Assembly: GCF_001027285.1 (NCBI RefSeq)
Contig: NZ_CP011509.1
Location: 4,348,501 to 4,412,500, forward strand
DNA from: Archangium gephyra
Lineage (GTDB): Bacteria; Myxococcota; Myxococcia; Myxococcales; Myxococcaceae
Reading direction: 5' to 3'
Length of the DNA: 64,000 nt
The notes beneath the pieces are model-generated. The model ran no database searches and had not been told where the DNA came from. It saw only the letters and a program-made list of their open reading frames with translations. A program made the translations under genes and the position numbers. Within the stretch, counting starts at the first letter, position 1. Every line of letters begins with the position of its first letter. Shown here one piece after another: positions 17,872 to 27,047 of this stretch.

Positions 17872-19284
17872 ATGAGCCAGCGCTTCCGCATCGATGGCAC
17901 CCAGCTCGTCCCCGACGAGCGCCAGGGGACCCAACCGCCACAGCAGCCGGCGCTGGCGGGCCGTACGGGCTCGTACGTGCTGCAGCCCACCTCGCCGGAC
18001 CTGCTCGTCTTCTCGCGCTCGCCGGCCGAGGGGGGCTCCCTGCCCACCCCCCGCGTGGTGCTCTCCGGAGATGCCTCCGGCTTCCCCCTGTCCGACCTCT
18101 GCGCCTTCCTCAGCCAGGCGCGCTGGAGCGGCGTCGTCCGCGTGCAGGCCCCCGGTGGCGAGCGCTCCGTCATCCTTCGCGAGGGCGAGGTGCGCGGCGC
18201 CACCTCGGACGTGGCCGCCGACCGGCTCGGCGAGGTGCTCGTCCGGCTGGGCTACCTGGAGCGCACCCAGCTGGAGACGGTGCTGCGCGAGCATCCTCCC
18301 TCCAAGATTGGCCGTGCCCTGGTGGAGCGGGGCCTGCTCCAGGCGCACGATCTGTTCAAGTGCGTCACCCACCAGGTGAGTGAGATCTTCCACGCCATCG
18401 TCCTGTGCCGGGAGGGCAGCTTCTTCCTGGTGGACCAGCCGGTGGAGGACAAGCTCGGCCACAACATCCAGCTGTCCACGCAGAGCCTGCTGATGGACAG
18501 CATCCGGAAGATCGACGAGCTGGCGCACTTCCGCAAACGCATCCCCCACAGCCGCCTCTACGTGCTGCGCAAGGGCATGGCCAACGCCCGGCTGGAGCCG
18601 GACGAGGACAAGGTGCTGGCCCTGGTGGATGGCCGCCGCACGGTGCTGGACCTGGGGCAGGGCGCCCGCCTGTCCGAGTTCGACGTCACCAAGGTCGTCT
18701 ACGGCCTGCTGGAGGGCGGCTTCGTGCAGCTGTCCGACAAGCCCCTGGGCGGCTCCATGCAGTCGCTGTCCGGGATTCCCGCGGTGCGCCCCAAGGCCTT
18801 CATGGGCATTCCCGTGGTGCGCCCGTCCTCCACCGGCATTCCCACGGTGAGGCACTCGCAGTCGGGCCTGCGCGCCATCACCCAGCCGCCGCAGCAGGCT
18901 CCGGTGATGGACGTGCGCGAGGTGGTGCGCGTCTTCAACCGCATCTTCCGGGAGATCGCCGCCGAGGTGTCCAAGCAGGGCCTGGCGCGTGAGTTCATCG
19001 CCTCGGCCAACGCCGCGCTCTCGGGACAGGCGCTGTCCTCGTCGCCGGTGCTGGCGGGGCTGGCCTTCGCGCCCGATGGCAGCCTGCCGGACGCCAGGCT
19101 GGTGAGCTCCTACGAGCAGTACCGCGGCTCGCTGGGCTCGGAGCCACTCGTCTCCTTCCGGCAGGCGCTCAGCGACGTGATGTTCTTCCTCCTCTTCCAG
19201 GCGGGAGAGCTGCTCGAGTCGCGTGCGGACGAGGACCTCGCCCGGCGCGTGAAGGACATGCTCGCCACGCTGGGCGGCTCCTGA
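17872..19284 (+). CDS. DUF4388 (PATAN-like) signalling protein
   Basis: A 470-residue cytoplasmic protein. Residues ~60-165 match DUF4388: LSDLCAFLSQARWSGVVRVQ, then VILREGEVRGATSD and FHAIVLCREGSFFLVDQ. A winged-helix-like middle region follows (VLALVDGRRTVLDLGQGARLSEFDVTKVVYGLLEGGFVQL). A low-complexity linker has GIP-AVRP/GIPVVRP/GIPTVRH repeats, and a helical C-terminal region of ~120 residues ends the protein. DUF4388 proteins are abundant in delta-proteobacteria and are thought to work in signalling. The next gene starts within two bases. Confidence 0.85.
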   Translation: MSQRFRIDGTQLVPDERQGTQPPQQPALAGRTGSYVLQPTSPDLLVFSRSPAEGGSLPTPRVVLSGDASGFPLSDLCAFLSQARWSGVVRVQAPGGERSVILREGEVRGATSDVAADRLGEVLVRLGYLERTQLETVLREHPPSKIGRALVERGLLQAHDLFKCVTHQVSEIFHAIVLCREGSFFLVDQPVEDKLGHNIQLSTQSLLMDSIRKIDELAHFRKRIPHSRLYVLRKGMANARLEPDEDKVLALVDGRRTVLDLGQGARLSEFDVTKVVYGLLEGGFVQLSDKPLGGSMQSLSGIPAVRPKAFMGIPVVRPSSTGIPTVRHSQSGLRAITQPPQQAPVMDVREVVRVFNRIFREIAAEVSKQGLAREFIASANAALSGQALSSSPVLAGLAFAPDGSLPDARLVSSYEQYRGSLGSEPLVSFRQALSDVMFFLLFQAGELLESRADEDLARRVKDMLATLGGS

Positions 19285-19285
19285 C

Positions 19286-20305
19286 ATGAGCACCGAGAGG
19301 CCCCGGCTGACGGAGGACGTGCCGGGCTGCGGTGGCGCCTTCAAGCTCGTCCCCGAGGACTTCGAGGTGGAGGAGCTGCCCGCCTACCCGCCCTCGGGGG
19401 AGGGGGATCACCTCTACCTCTGGCTGGAGAAGCGCGGCCGGGACACCCGCGAGGTGGTGAAGGCCCTGGCCTCCGCGCTGGGCGTGGACGAGGGCGACGT
19501 GGGCGTGGCGGGGATGAAGGACCGCCAGGCCATCACCCGGCAGCTCCTCTCCGTGCCCGCGAAGGCCGAGGCGCGCCTGCCGGAGTTCTCCCTGGAGGGC
19601 GTGAGCGTCCTGTGGAGCCGGCGCCATGGCAACAAGCTGCGCACCGGGCACCTCAAGGGAAACCGCTTCCGGCTGCGCCTGCGGGGCGTGAAGGACGTGG
19701 GCGCGGCGCGCGAGAGCTTCACCCGGTTGAGCACCCGGGGCGTGCCCAACTACTTCGGCGACCAGCGCTTCGGCCGCGAGGGCGACAACGCGGACTTCGG
19801 CCGCCTGCTGCTGCTGGGCCAGCGGCTGCCGCGCCGCCCGGACAAGTTCCAGCGCAAGCTGTACCTCTCGGCCTTCCAGTCCCGCCTCTTCAACCGGGCC
19901 CTCGTGGACCGGTTGCGCGCGGGCACCTTCGACACGGCGCTCCTGGGCGACGTGCTGCGCAAGGAGGACTCGGGCGGCCTCTTCGTCTGCGAGGCGCCCG
20001 AGGTGGATGGGCCCCGCGCCGCCTCCTTCGAGGTGAGCCCCGCCGGCCCCCTCTTCGGGCCCAAGATGACCGCCGCCGCCCACGCCGTGGCCGAGGCGGA
20101 GGCGAAGCTGCTCGTGGACGAGGGCGTCACGTTGGACGATTTCCGGCGCGGTGGCGACGAGACGCAGGGCGGGCGCAGGCCCTACCGGGTGCGGCTCGGC
20201 AACCCCTCGCTGGAGGTGGACGGGGAGGACCTGGTGCTCACCTTCGAGCTGCCCAAGGGCTCCTACGCCACCGAGGTCCTCCACGAGCTGTTGAAGGACG
20301 GATGA
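19286..20305 (+). CDS. truD: tRNA pseudouridine-13 synthase TruD
   Basis: A 339-residue enzyme that isomerises U13 of tRNA-Glu. Typical features are FKLVPEDFEVEELPAYPPSGEGDHLYLWLEKRG-like N-terminal strands and the catalytic motif GVAGMKDRQAITRQ with the essential Asp. TruD signatures follow at GNRFRLRLRG and GVPNYFGDQRFG. Length is normal. It is tightly packed after the DUF4388 gene, and its stop overlaps the region just before the next lipoprotein gene. Confidence 0.96.
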   Translation: MSTERPRLTEDVPGCGGAFKLVPEDFEVEELPAYPPSGEGDHLYLWLEKRGRDTREVVKALASALGVDEGDVGVAGMKDRQAITRQLLSVPAKAEARLPEFSLEGVSVLWSRRHGNKLRTGHLKGNRFRLRLRGVKDVGAARESFTRLSTRGVPNYFGDQRFGREGDNADFGRLLLLGQRLPRRPDKFQRKLYLSAFQSRLFNRALVDRLRAGTFDTALLGDVLRKEDSGGLFVCEAPEVDGPRAASFEVSPAGPLFGPKMTAAAHAVAEAEAKLLVDEGVTLDDFRRGGDETQGGRRPYRVRLGNPSLEVDGEDLVLTFELPKGSYATEVLHELLKDG

Positions 20306-20316
20306 CGGAGCCATTC

Positions 20317-21006
20317 ATGGATTCGCCCCTGTCGCGCCACCGCTTCTCGCGTGCCCTGTGTGCCGTGCTCGCCCTTCCGTGGGTCCTCGCCAGCTGCGGC
20401 CCGGACCAGACGGGCTACGTCTCGCCCGTCTGTGATGGCTCCTTCTTCGCGCTGAGCGGCCTGTCTCCCCCGGTGCCGGTGGACTTCGTGCAGTTGCGGC
20501 AGGTTCGCACGAACCTGGACGGTGATTCTTCCACCGAGGTGGTGCTGAACTCCTCGGGGACGGCCTGCGCGACGGCTTCCGACAAGGCGGCTTGTGAGTC
20601 GGCCCTGAGCACCCTCTCCTCGCGGAGCGGCTTCCGCTCCAGGTGCAATGAACAGGTGTGCTACGCGCGCTACCTCGTGACGACGCGGGGGGACGAGGTG
20701 GTGGCCCACACATCACTGGAGGCGCTCAAGGGCTTCCTGGGCCCCATCGACACGGCGCAGGAGGCCGTGCTGGTCGCCTCCGCGTCCTACGAAGACCTGA
20801 GCTGTCGCGACATGCCTCGCGGCGCGGTGCGGCCGAACGAAGGGGGCGGCTTCACCGTCATTGGCCACCTCAAAGGCTTCTGCCTGGAGGTGACCCAGTT
20901 CGTCCTGGACGTGTCCGTCTCGGGCGAGGTGAAGGAGTTGCGCAGATATGTCCTCGAGCCCGCCTGGGGGCAATGCCAGGCGTCCGCCGGCGCGAGCGAG
21001 GGATGA
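20317..21006 (+). CDS. Lipoprotein, short tandem paralogue
   Basis: A 229-residue lipoprotein (lipobox VLASC) with several cysteines. It is clearly paralogous to the next gene: SSGTACATASDKAACESALS and LEALKGFLGPIDTAQEAVL are almost identical in the two. Even the start context (GAGCCAT.CATGGA.TCGCCCCTG) is shared, which is why I chose this ATG over one 15 bases upstream. It lacks the ferritin-like C-terminal half of its neighbour and ends shortly after the shared domain. Function is unknown; a secreted or outer-membrane role is likely. Confidence 0.8.
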   Translation: MDSPLSRHRFSRALCAVLALPWVLASCGPDQTGYVSPVCDGSFFALSGLSPPVPVDFVQLRQVRTNLDGDSSTEVVLNSSGTACATASDKAACESALSTLSSRSGFRSRCNEQVCYARYLVTTRGDEVVAHTSLEALKGFLGPIDTAQEAVLVASASYEDLSCRDMPRGAVRPNEGGGFTVIGHLKGFCLEVTQFVLDVSVSGEVKELRRYVLEPAWGQCQASAGASEG

Positions 21007-21019
21007 CGCGGGCCTCAGG

Positions 21020-21063
21020 TTTCTGAGCCCGGGACGGCGCCTTTCTGAGCCCGGGAGGGCGCC
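21020..21063 (+). repeat. 22-bp tandem repeat (two units)
   Basis: Units 21020-21041 and 21042-21063 (TTTCTGAGCCCGGGACGGCGCC and the same with one change) lie between the two paralogous lipoprotein genes. Each unit contains the palindrome GCCCGGG-C. Confidence 0.75.
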
Positions 21064-21146
21064 GCGGCGCTCCAGATAGGGGGAAGGGGAGGCGTGGCAT
21101 CCCCGTTGCTCCAGGGAGCCGCACCTCACTCCCACCGGAGCCATCC

Positions 21147-22466
21147 ATGGACTCGCCCCTGCTGCGCCACCTGTTCTCGCGTGCCCTGCGCGCCTCGCTC
21201 GCCTCTCCGCTGGTCCTCGCCGGCTGCGGAGGCGCCGACCTGACGGGCTACTCAGCACCCGCCTGTGAGAACGGGTCCCTCGCGATGAGCGGCCTGTCTC
21301 CCTCGAGCCCCACGGACTTCATGGAGCTGCGGTCCATTGGCACGAGCCCGGGCGGGGGCTACTTCGCCGAGGCGCGGCTCACCTCCTCGGGGACGGCCTG
21401 CGCGACGGCTTCCGACAAGGCGGCGTGCGAGTCGGCCCTGAGCAACCTCTCCTCGCGAAGCGGCTTCCGCACCTTCTGCTTTGACCTGTGCAACGCGTAC
21501 TACGTCGCGACGACGCGGGGCGACGAGGTGACGGCCCACACGACGCTGGAGGCGCTCAAGGGCTTCCTGGGCCCCATCGACACGGCGCAGGAGGCCGTGC
21601 TGCTCGCCTTCGCGTCCTACTACGACGTGTCCTGCGGCGACCTGGCGCAGGGCGGGGTCCGGACGAACGCGAAGGGCGGCTTCAACGTCATCGGCACCCG
21701 CGGCGACACCTGCGGGGCCAACGCGGCGTTGACGCAGTTCGTCCTGGAGGTGTCCGCCTCGGGCGAGGTGAGGGAGGTGAGCAGCCACATCCTCCAGCGG
21801 GGCGACCCGAACTGCGTCATCGGCCGGAGGCCCGTGGGGCTGCGCGCCTCGGACGGCGTTGCCTGCGTGGACGCACTGGGCCGTCACTTCGCGTCGGCCG
21901 CGCACCTGGAGGCCGCCTCCATCAAGGCCTTCCTCCGGCTGCGGGAGGAGCTCGCCCTGCATGGCGCGGATGTCGCGCTGCAGGACGCGGCGCTCGCGAG
22001 CGCGCTGGATGAGGTGATGCACACGGACGTCAGCATGCGGCTCGCCCACCGCTTCGGCGCGACGCCCGGGCGGCCCGAGGTGGCGGAATCGCCCCTGCGC
22101 TCGCTCTTCGAGGTGGCGTTGGACAACGCGGTGGAGGGCTGCGTGCGCGAGACGTACGGGGCGCTGGTGGGGCACCACCAGGCGCTGCACGCGCGGGACG
22201 TGGAGGTGCGGGAGGCCATGACGCGCATCGCCGAGGACGAGACGCGCCATGCCGAGCTGTCCTGGGCCATCGACCGCTGGGCGCGCGAGCAGCTGCCCGC
22301 CGCCGAGCGCGCCGCCCTGCGCGAGGCCCAGCGTGAGGCCGTGGCGACGCTGCGCGAGGAGGTGGCCCTGCCGCTGGACGCCACGCTCGTCACCGAGGCC
22401 GGCATTCCCACGCCGGAGCTCGCCGCCTCCCTGGTGGCCACGCTCGAGCAGGAGCTCTGGGCCTGA
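21147..22466 (+). CDS. Lipoprotein with C-terminal ferritin-like domain
   Basis: A 439-residue protein. Residues 1-230 are paralogous to the gene just upstream: lipobox VLAGC, then SSGTACATASDKAACESALSN. Residues ~240-430 form a four-helix ferritin-like domain, with HLEAASIKAFLRLREELALHGAD at helix 1, LDEVMHTDVSMRLAHRFGA, and EDETRHAELSWAIDRWAREQ carrying the ExxxH metal motif. It may bind a di-iron centre in the periplasm or cell surface. The gain (or, in the neighbour, loss) of the ferritin part after duplication is the simplest reading. Confidence 0.85.
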   Translation: MDSPLLRHLFSRALRASLASPLVLAGCGGADLTGYSAPACENGSLAMSGLSPSSPTDFMELRSIGTSPGGGYFAEARLTSSGTACATASDKAACESALSNLSSRSGFRTFCFDLCNAYYVATTRGDEVTAHTTLEALKGFLGPIDTAQEAVLLAFASYYDVSCGDLAQGGVRTNAKGGFNVIGTRGDTCGANAALTQFVLEVSASGEVREVSSHILQRGDPNCVIGRRPVGLRASDGVACVDALGRHFASAAHLEAASIKAFLRLREELALHGADVALQDAALASALDEVMHTDVSMRLAHRFGATPGRPEVAESPLRSLFEVALDNAVEGCVRETYGALVGHHQALHARDVEVREAMTRIAEDETRHAELSWAIDRWAREQLPAAERAALREAQREAVATLREEVALPLDATLVTEAGIPTPELAASLVATLEQELWA

Positions 22467-22515
22467 GGGGGCTGGCCAGAGGAGGGCAGGGCGCCAGCGG
22501 TGCTAGCGTTGGCCC

Positions 22516-23790
22516 ATGCGCCAACTCCTTCCACTGATGGGGGCAGTGCTCCTCCTCGCCTCCTGCCAGTCCATGTCCTCGCGCGTGGGCTCCTCCCCTC
22601 CGCCCGAGGGACAGCCCATCTTCCTCGGGACGAAGCACAGCCTGCGCTCCTCCGTCCTCGAGGAGGAGCGCGGCTTCAGCCTCTACCTCCCACCCGGCTA
22701 CGCGGAGTCCTCGGAGCGCTACCCCGTCCTCTACCTCCTGGATGGCGATGCGCACTTCCATCACGCCACCGGAGTCGTGCAGTTCCTCGCGGGGAACTCG
22801 CACATCCCCCCGATGATCGTGGTGGGCGTGCCGAACACGAATCGCACGCGGGATCTCACCCCTCCGGTGCACGGTGACACCCAGATTCCGGGGAACACCT
22901 CGTCGCCGGGCGTCGCGCGGTCGCTCCCCACCGCGGGCGGCGCGGACCGTTTCCTGCGCTTCCTGGAAGAAGAGCTGGCCCCGCACATCGAGGCGCACTA
23001 CCGCACGCGGCCCTACCGCATCCTCGTGGGCCACTCGTTCGGCGGGCTCTTCGCCGTGCATGCCCTGATGAACCGCCCCCAGAGCTTCCATGCGTACATC
23101 GCCATCAGCCCGAGCCTCTGGTGGAACGACGGCGAGCTGGTGGCCGGAGCGGTGAAGTCCCTCGAGCGCCTGCCCGAGCAGGAGCGCTTCCTCTACCTGA
23201 CCATGGGCGACGAGGGAGACGGCATGCTGAAGCCCATCCAGCAGCTCGCGGCGACGCTGGAGCAGTCCAGGCCGGAGCGGCTGGCGTGGCGCTACACCTT
23301 CCTCGGGAACGACCACCACGGCAGCACGCCCCACCGGACGCTCTACGATGGGCTGGAAGCGCTCTTCGAGGACCTGCGGCCCCAGGTGTTGGCGCATACG
23401 GAAGACCTGGCGCAGGTGGATGCACGCTATGCCCGGCTGACGAAGCGGCTCGGCTTCGAGATCCAGCCGTCCGAGGATCTGCTCAACTCCATCGGTTACT
23501 CCTTGTTGCAGCGCGGGAAGGTGGAGGCCGCCCTCGCCTTCTTCCGGCGCAATGTCGAGCGGCACGGTGGCTCGGCCAACGTCCATGACAGCCTGGGCGA
23601 AGCGCTGGAGGCCGCGGGCCAGCTGGAGGCGGCGCTCGAGAGCTACCGGCGCGCGCTCGCGCTCGGCATCCAGGCCAACAAGGTGCACCCCGCCTACCAG
23701 CAGCACCTCGAGCGGGTGATGCACAAGCTGGCCGACGCGCCGAAACCCCCCGCGCCGCCCGTCCAGACCTCGGGCGACGGCGCGCCCTGA
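22516..23790 (+). CDS. Alpha/beta-hydrolase (esterase family) lipoprotein with TPR tail
   Basis: A 424-residue lipoprotein (LLLASCQS). Residues ~45-300 match the Fes/IroE-type serine esterase family: YPVLYLLDGDAHFHHATGVV, nucleophile elbow VGHSFGGLFAVHAL, and a late DHHGSTPH that would supply the catalytic His. The C-terminal ~110 residues contain TPR-like helices (IGYSLLQRGKVEAALAFFRRN, then DSLGEALEAAGQLEAALESYRRAL). It could hydrolyse siderophore or other ester substrates in the envelope; the substrate is not predictable. Confidence 0.88.
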   Translation: MRQLLPLMGAVLLLASCQSMSSRVGSSPPPEGQPIFLGTKHSLRSSVLEEERGFSLYLPPGYAESSERYPVLYLLDGDAHFHHATGVVQFLAGNSHIPPMIVVGVPNTNRTRDLTPPVHGDTQIPGNTSSPGVARSLPTAGGADRFLRFLEEELAPHIEAHYRTRPYRILVGHSFGGLFAVHALMNRPQSFHAYIAISPSLWWNDGELVAGAVKSLERLPEQERFLYLTMGDEGDGMLKPIQQLAATLEQSRPERLAWRYTFLGNDHHGSTPHRTLYDGLEALFEDLRPQVLAHTEDLAQVDARYARLTKRLGFEIQPSEDLLNSIGYSLLQRGKVEAALAFFRRNVERHGGSANVHDSLGEALEAAGQLEAALESYRRALALGIQANKVHPAYQQHLERVMHKLADAPKPPAPPVQTSGDGAP

Positions 23791-23802
23791 CGCCCGAAAA
23801 GG

Positions 23803-23842
23803 AAGAGGGTGCTCGCGGCCCGGAGGCTCGCGGCACCCTCTT
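23803..23842. terminator. Bidirectional terminator between convergent genes
   Basis: A perfect 10-bp stem AAGAGGGTGC (23803-23812) / GCACCCTCTT (23833-23842). On the minus strand it runs into CCTTTTCGGG, so it mainly serves the OmpA gene. It can also stop the esterase transcript. Confidence 0.75.
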
Positions 23843-23866
23843 GGGTCCCTCCCGGTGGGGAGGGGG

Positions 23867-25564
23867 TTACTGCAGATCGACGATGTTGAACTCGGTGCGG
23901 CGGTTGTTCGCGCGGCCCTTCGCCGTGGCGTTGTTGTCGATGGGCTTCTCCTCACCGAAGCCCACGGCCTCCATGCGGCCCGGGTCGATGTTGCGCTTGA
24001 GCAGCTGCGCCATCACCGAGTCCGCGCGCGCCTGCGACAGCTTCAGGTTCGCCAGATCCTTGCCGAGCGAGTCCGTGTGACCCTCGATGCGGATCTTCTT
24101 GATCATCGGCATGTCGCGCAGCACCTGCGCCACGTCGTCGAGGATGGTGAAGCTCTCCTTGCCGATGATCTTCGCCGAGCCGGACGCGAACTTGATCTGC
24201 TTCTTGATCTCGATCTTGTCCTTCTTGACGACGACCATCTTGTACTTCTTGGCGCACCCGCGCTCGTCCTTGACGCCGGGCTCCTCGGGGCACACGTCCA
24301 CGCGGTCCGGGATGCCGTCGTTGTCCTTGTCCGGATCCGGGCAGCCGCGCATCTCCTTGGGACCGGCCTCGTTCGGGCACACGTCCATGCGGTCCACCAG
24401 GCCGTCCTTGTCCGTGTCCACGTCCGCGCAGCCGCGCGTCTCCTTGGGACCGGCCGCCTCCGGGCACAGGTCCAACCGGTCCGGGATGCCGTCGCTGTCC
24501 TTGTCCGGATCCGGGCAGCCGCGCATCTCCTTCTGGCCGGGCTGATCCGGGCAGACGTCCATGCGGTCCACCACGCCGTCGCCGTCCTTGTCATCGTCCG
24601 GGCAGCCGCCGTTCTCCAGCGGGCCACCCTTGAGCGGGCAGCGGTCCAGCCCGTCGGGGATGCCATCCGTGTCGTTGTCGAGGTCCGGGCAGCCATCCTC
24701 GTCCTGGAAGCCGTCCTTGTCCTCGGGCTCCTCCGGGCACTTGTCCTGCGAGTCCTCGACGTTGTCCCCGTCCTTGTCGGTGCGCGGGCAGCCCAGGTTC
24801 TGGATGGGGCCGGAGGCATCCGGGCACTTGTCCGCGGTGTCGATCAACCCGTCCTGGTCGTTGTCCGTGTCGGGGCAGCCGTCCGAGTCCTCGAAGCCAT
24901 CCTTGTCCTCGGTCTGGTCGCGGCACTTGTCCAGGTTGTCGGGGATGCCGTCCGTGTCGCTGTCGCCAGGGGCATCCTCGGGGCAGCCCTGGTTGGAGAG
25001 CGGACCGGCCGTGAGCGGGCACTTGTCGTTGCCATCCAGCACGCCGTCGCGGTCGTTGTCCGGCTCGGGGCAGCCATCCGAGTCCTCGAAGCCGTCGCGA
25101 TCCTCCGTGCGGTCCGGGCACGGGTCATCCTTGTCGAAGATGCCGTCGCCGTCGGAGTCCTTCTCCTCGATCTGCACCACCACCTGCTGCCCGGGCTTGG
25201 GGGTGATCTCCACCTGGGTGGGCTGCTGTCCCGTCTGCTGGGGCGTGGTGGCGTCCGGCTTGTCCTGGACGAGCACCTTCGCGGGAGCGCAGCCCTTGGA
25301 GAGCTCCAGCGCCCGCTTGATGGCGGTCTCGGAGAGGCGGATGTGCTCGGAGGCGCGGTAGCTGGTGCCCTGGCTCAGCTCGCCGCGGGCGAAGTCCAGG
25401 TGGGCCTCGGCGGTGGCGAGCTCCACCGGGGCACAGCGCATGGCGCCACTGCGGCGCGCGCGCTCGATATCGGCCTGGAGGACCTCGGACTGCGCGCGGA
25501 CCTTGTTACCGCTCACGCAGGCCGCGGAGAGCAGCAGCAACGAAGAGGCGATGAGACGTCGCAT
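23867..25564 (-). CDS. OmpA-family lipoprotein with calcium-binding TSP3 repeats
   Basis: A 565-residue outer-membrane protein. It has a lipobox (SAAC), then a DUF4398 helical region (residues ~20-95, ATAEAHLDFARGELSQGTSYRASEH). About a dozen thrombospondin type-3 repeats follow (DKDGFEDSDGCP, DTDGIPDNLDKC and similar; residues ~135-430). The C-terminal OmpA domain (KIRIEGHTDSLGKDLANLKLSQARAD) binds peptidoglycan. The Asp-rich repeats should bind many Ca2+ ions and stiffen the stalk. A DUF4398 lipoprotein gene lies 18 bases upstream on the same strand, so the two probably form one operon and perhaps one complex. Confidence 0.93.
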   Translation of the reverse strand: MRRLIASSLLLLSAACVSGNKVRAQSEVLQADIERARRSGAMRCAPVELATAEAHLDFARGELSQGTSYRASEHIRLSETAIKRALELSKGCAPAKVLVQDKPDATTPQQTGQQPTQVEITPKPGQQVVVQIEEKDSDGDGIFDKDDPCPDRTEDRDGFEDSDGCPEPDNDRDGVLDGNDKCPLTAGPLSNQGCPEDAPGDSDTDGIPDNLDKCRDQTEDKDGFEDSDGCPDTDNDQDGLIDTADKCPDASGPIQNLGCPRTDKDGDNVEDSQDKCPEEPEDKDGFQDEDGCPDLDNDTDGIPDGLDRCPLKGGPLENGGCPDDDKDGDGVVDRMDVCPDQPGQKEMRGCPDPDKDSDGIPDRLDLCPEAAGPKETRGCADVDTDKDGLVDRMDVCPNEAGPKEMRGCPDPDKDNDGIPDRVDVCPEEPGVKDERGCAKKYKMVVVKKDKIEIKKQIKFASGSAKIIGKESFTILDDVAQVLRDMPMIKKIRIEGHTDSLGKDLANLKLSQARADSVMAQLLKRNIDPGRMEAVGFGEEKPIDNNATAKGRANNRRTEFNIVDLQ

Positions 25565-25582
25565 CGGGTGGGTGCTCTCGCG

Positions 25583-25900
25583 TCAGGGGTTGGGGCTGGG
25601 GGACGTGGCTTCTTCCCCGTTGGCGTTGGCCATGGCCTTGGTACGGGCCTCGGCGGCGAAGCGGGCGGCCTTCTCGGCGAAGTCCACCCCGGCCTGGAAG
25701 TCCGAGTAGCCGACCTCCTCGCGCGCCTTGCGGATGTAGAGGTTGGCGGCCGTCCACTCGTACGGGGCGAGCTTCTCGGCGCCAGCGGTGCGGGCCGCCT
25801 GGATCTGCACCTCGGCGTCCAGCAGGTTCGAGGTGGACCTCAGGGGGCCGCACCCGGCGACGGCTCCCGCCGCAGCCACCAGTACCAGGAGTCGCTTCAT
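25583..25900 (-). CDS. DUF4398-domain lipoprotein
   Basis: A 105-residue lipoprotein (AVAGC lipobox near residue 17) whose mature part is the helical DUF4398 domain: LDAEVQIQAARTAGAEKLAPYEW, then AREEVGYSDFQAGVDFAEKAARFAAEA. The same domain begins the OmpA/TSP3 protein encoded next, so the two may pair. The start is the ATG directly before the basic n-region (MKRLL). Such small lipoproteins are often outer-membrane anchored. Confidence 0.87.
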   Translation of the reverse strand: MKRLLVLVAAAGAVAGCGPLRSTSNLLDAEVQIQAARTAGAEKLAPYEWTAANLYIRKAREEVGYSDFQAGVDFAEKAARFAAEARTKAMANANGEEATSPSPNP

Positions 25901-26060
25901 GGAAGGGGCCTCGGGATAAGGGCTGGAAGACACTGGAGCCCGGTCGTATCAATCGACTCGGGGAGGGTCAAGAATCGGTCAGTCGTACATCCCCGAGGGA
26001 GGGAGCGGGCCCGGCCGGGGTTTTGACAGCCTCGCTCCGGCCTTGTCATCGTGCCCCGCC

Positions 26061-27047
26061 GTGCGCACCCTGCCAGCCTGCCTGCTGCTCGCCCTCGTCC
26101 TCACCCCTCCGGCCCTCCTGGCCGCCCCGCCCTCCGTGCAGAAGCGCCTCGAGCGCCGCTCGGAGACGCAGGCGCTCGTCAATGACGTGCTCGCGGGGAA
26201 GCTGGCGGTGCCCACCGCCATCTCCCGGCTGCGCATCCTCCGGGAGGAGGGCTACGCGGCGGGGTTGATCATCAAGGACCTTCCCCAGGTGCTGGAGCCC
26301 CGGCGGCTGCGGGACGTGACGGCGGTGCTGGCGGGGTTGGAGACGCGCGCGGCCGAGCCCACCCTGGTGGACCTGGCCGGGCACGAGGACGGAGCGGTGC
26401 GCATGTACGCCGTCCAGGGCCTGGGCAGGGTGCGCAGCCGGCGCGTGGACGTGATGCTGCCGCTGCTGGAGGACAAGTCGCTCGGGGTGCGCCGGGAGGC
26501 GGCGCGCGCGCTCGGGGCCACCGGCAACGCGCAGATGGGCAAGCCGCTGCTCACCGCGGCGCGCGCGGAGTCGGATCCGCAGACGCGCGTGATGATGCTG
26601 GAGGCGGTGGGCGCCGCCGGTGACAAGAAGCAGGCGCCGGCCCTCAAGGCCTTCCTCGACGACAGCTCGGAGAGCACCCGCTTCGCCGCCGCCCGCGGCC
26701 TGTGCCTGCTGGGGGCCCCCGAGGGCTTCGCCTTCGCGCGCAAGCTGCTCGCCTCCGAGGACAAGCACGTGCGCCGCCAGGGCCTGGCCCTCTACGAGGG
26801 CGTGTCCGCGAAGCAGTCCTCCCCCGCGCTCCGCCCGCTGCTGGAGGACAAGGACCGTACGCTCGCGGCCGGCGCGGCCCGCGTGCTCTACCAGGGAGGG
26901 GACAAGACGATGATGTCCTGGCTGGTGCTGGCCTCGTGGAACGCCCAGGGCGAGGAGAAGCTCGTCTACGAGAAGGAGCTGGAGACGCTCCACCTCGCCG
27001 ACGACGAGCGCAAGGCGCTGCTGCGCAAGGCGGGGGTCGTGAAGTGA
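26061..27047 (+). CDS. Exported HEAT-repeat protein
   Basis: A 328-residue protein with a classical signal peptide if the GTG at 26061 is used (RTLPACLLLALVLTPPALLA-AP); an in-frame TTG lies 18 bases upstream. The rest is HEAT/PBS repeats such as VRMYAVQGLGRVRSRRVDVM and VRREAARALGATGNAQMGKP. It is translationally coupled by a GTGA overlap to a DUF1460 gene, which suggests the repeat protein helps a cell-wall or periplasmic process. Confidence 0.85.
   Translation: MRTLPACLLLALVLTPPALLAAPPSVQKRLERRSETQALVNDVLAGKLAVPTAISRLRILREEGYAAGLIIKDLPQVLEPRRLRDVTAVLAGLETRAAEPTLVDLAGHEDGAVRMYAVQGLGRVRSRRVDVMLPLLEDKSLGVRREAARALGATGNAQMGKPLLTAARAESDPQTRVMMLEAVGAAGDKKQAPALKAFLDDSSESTRFAAARGLCLLGAPEGFAFARKLLASEDKHVRRQGLALYEGVSAKQSSPALRPLLEDKDRTLAAGAARVLYQGGDKTMMSWLVLASWNAQGEEKLVYEKELETLHLADDERKALLRKAGVVK

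Noticed and set aside
24250-25150. Regular short DNA repeats resembling a CRISPR array
   Set aside because: They encode in-frame TSP3 calcium-binding repeats of the OmpA protein and lack unique spacers of constant length.
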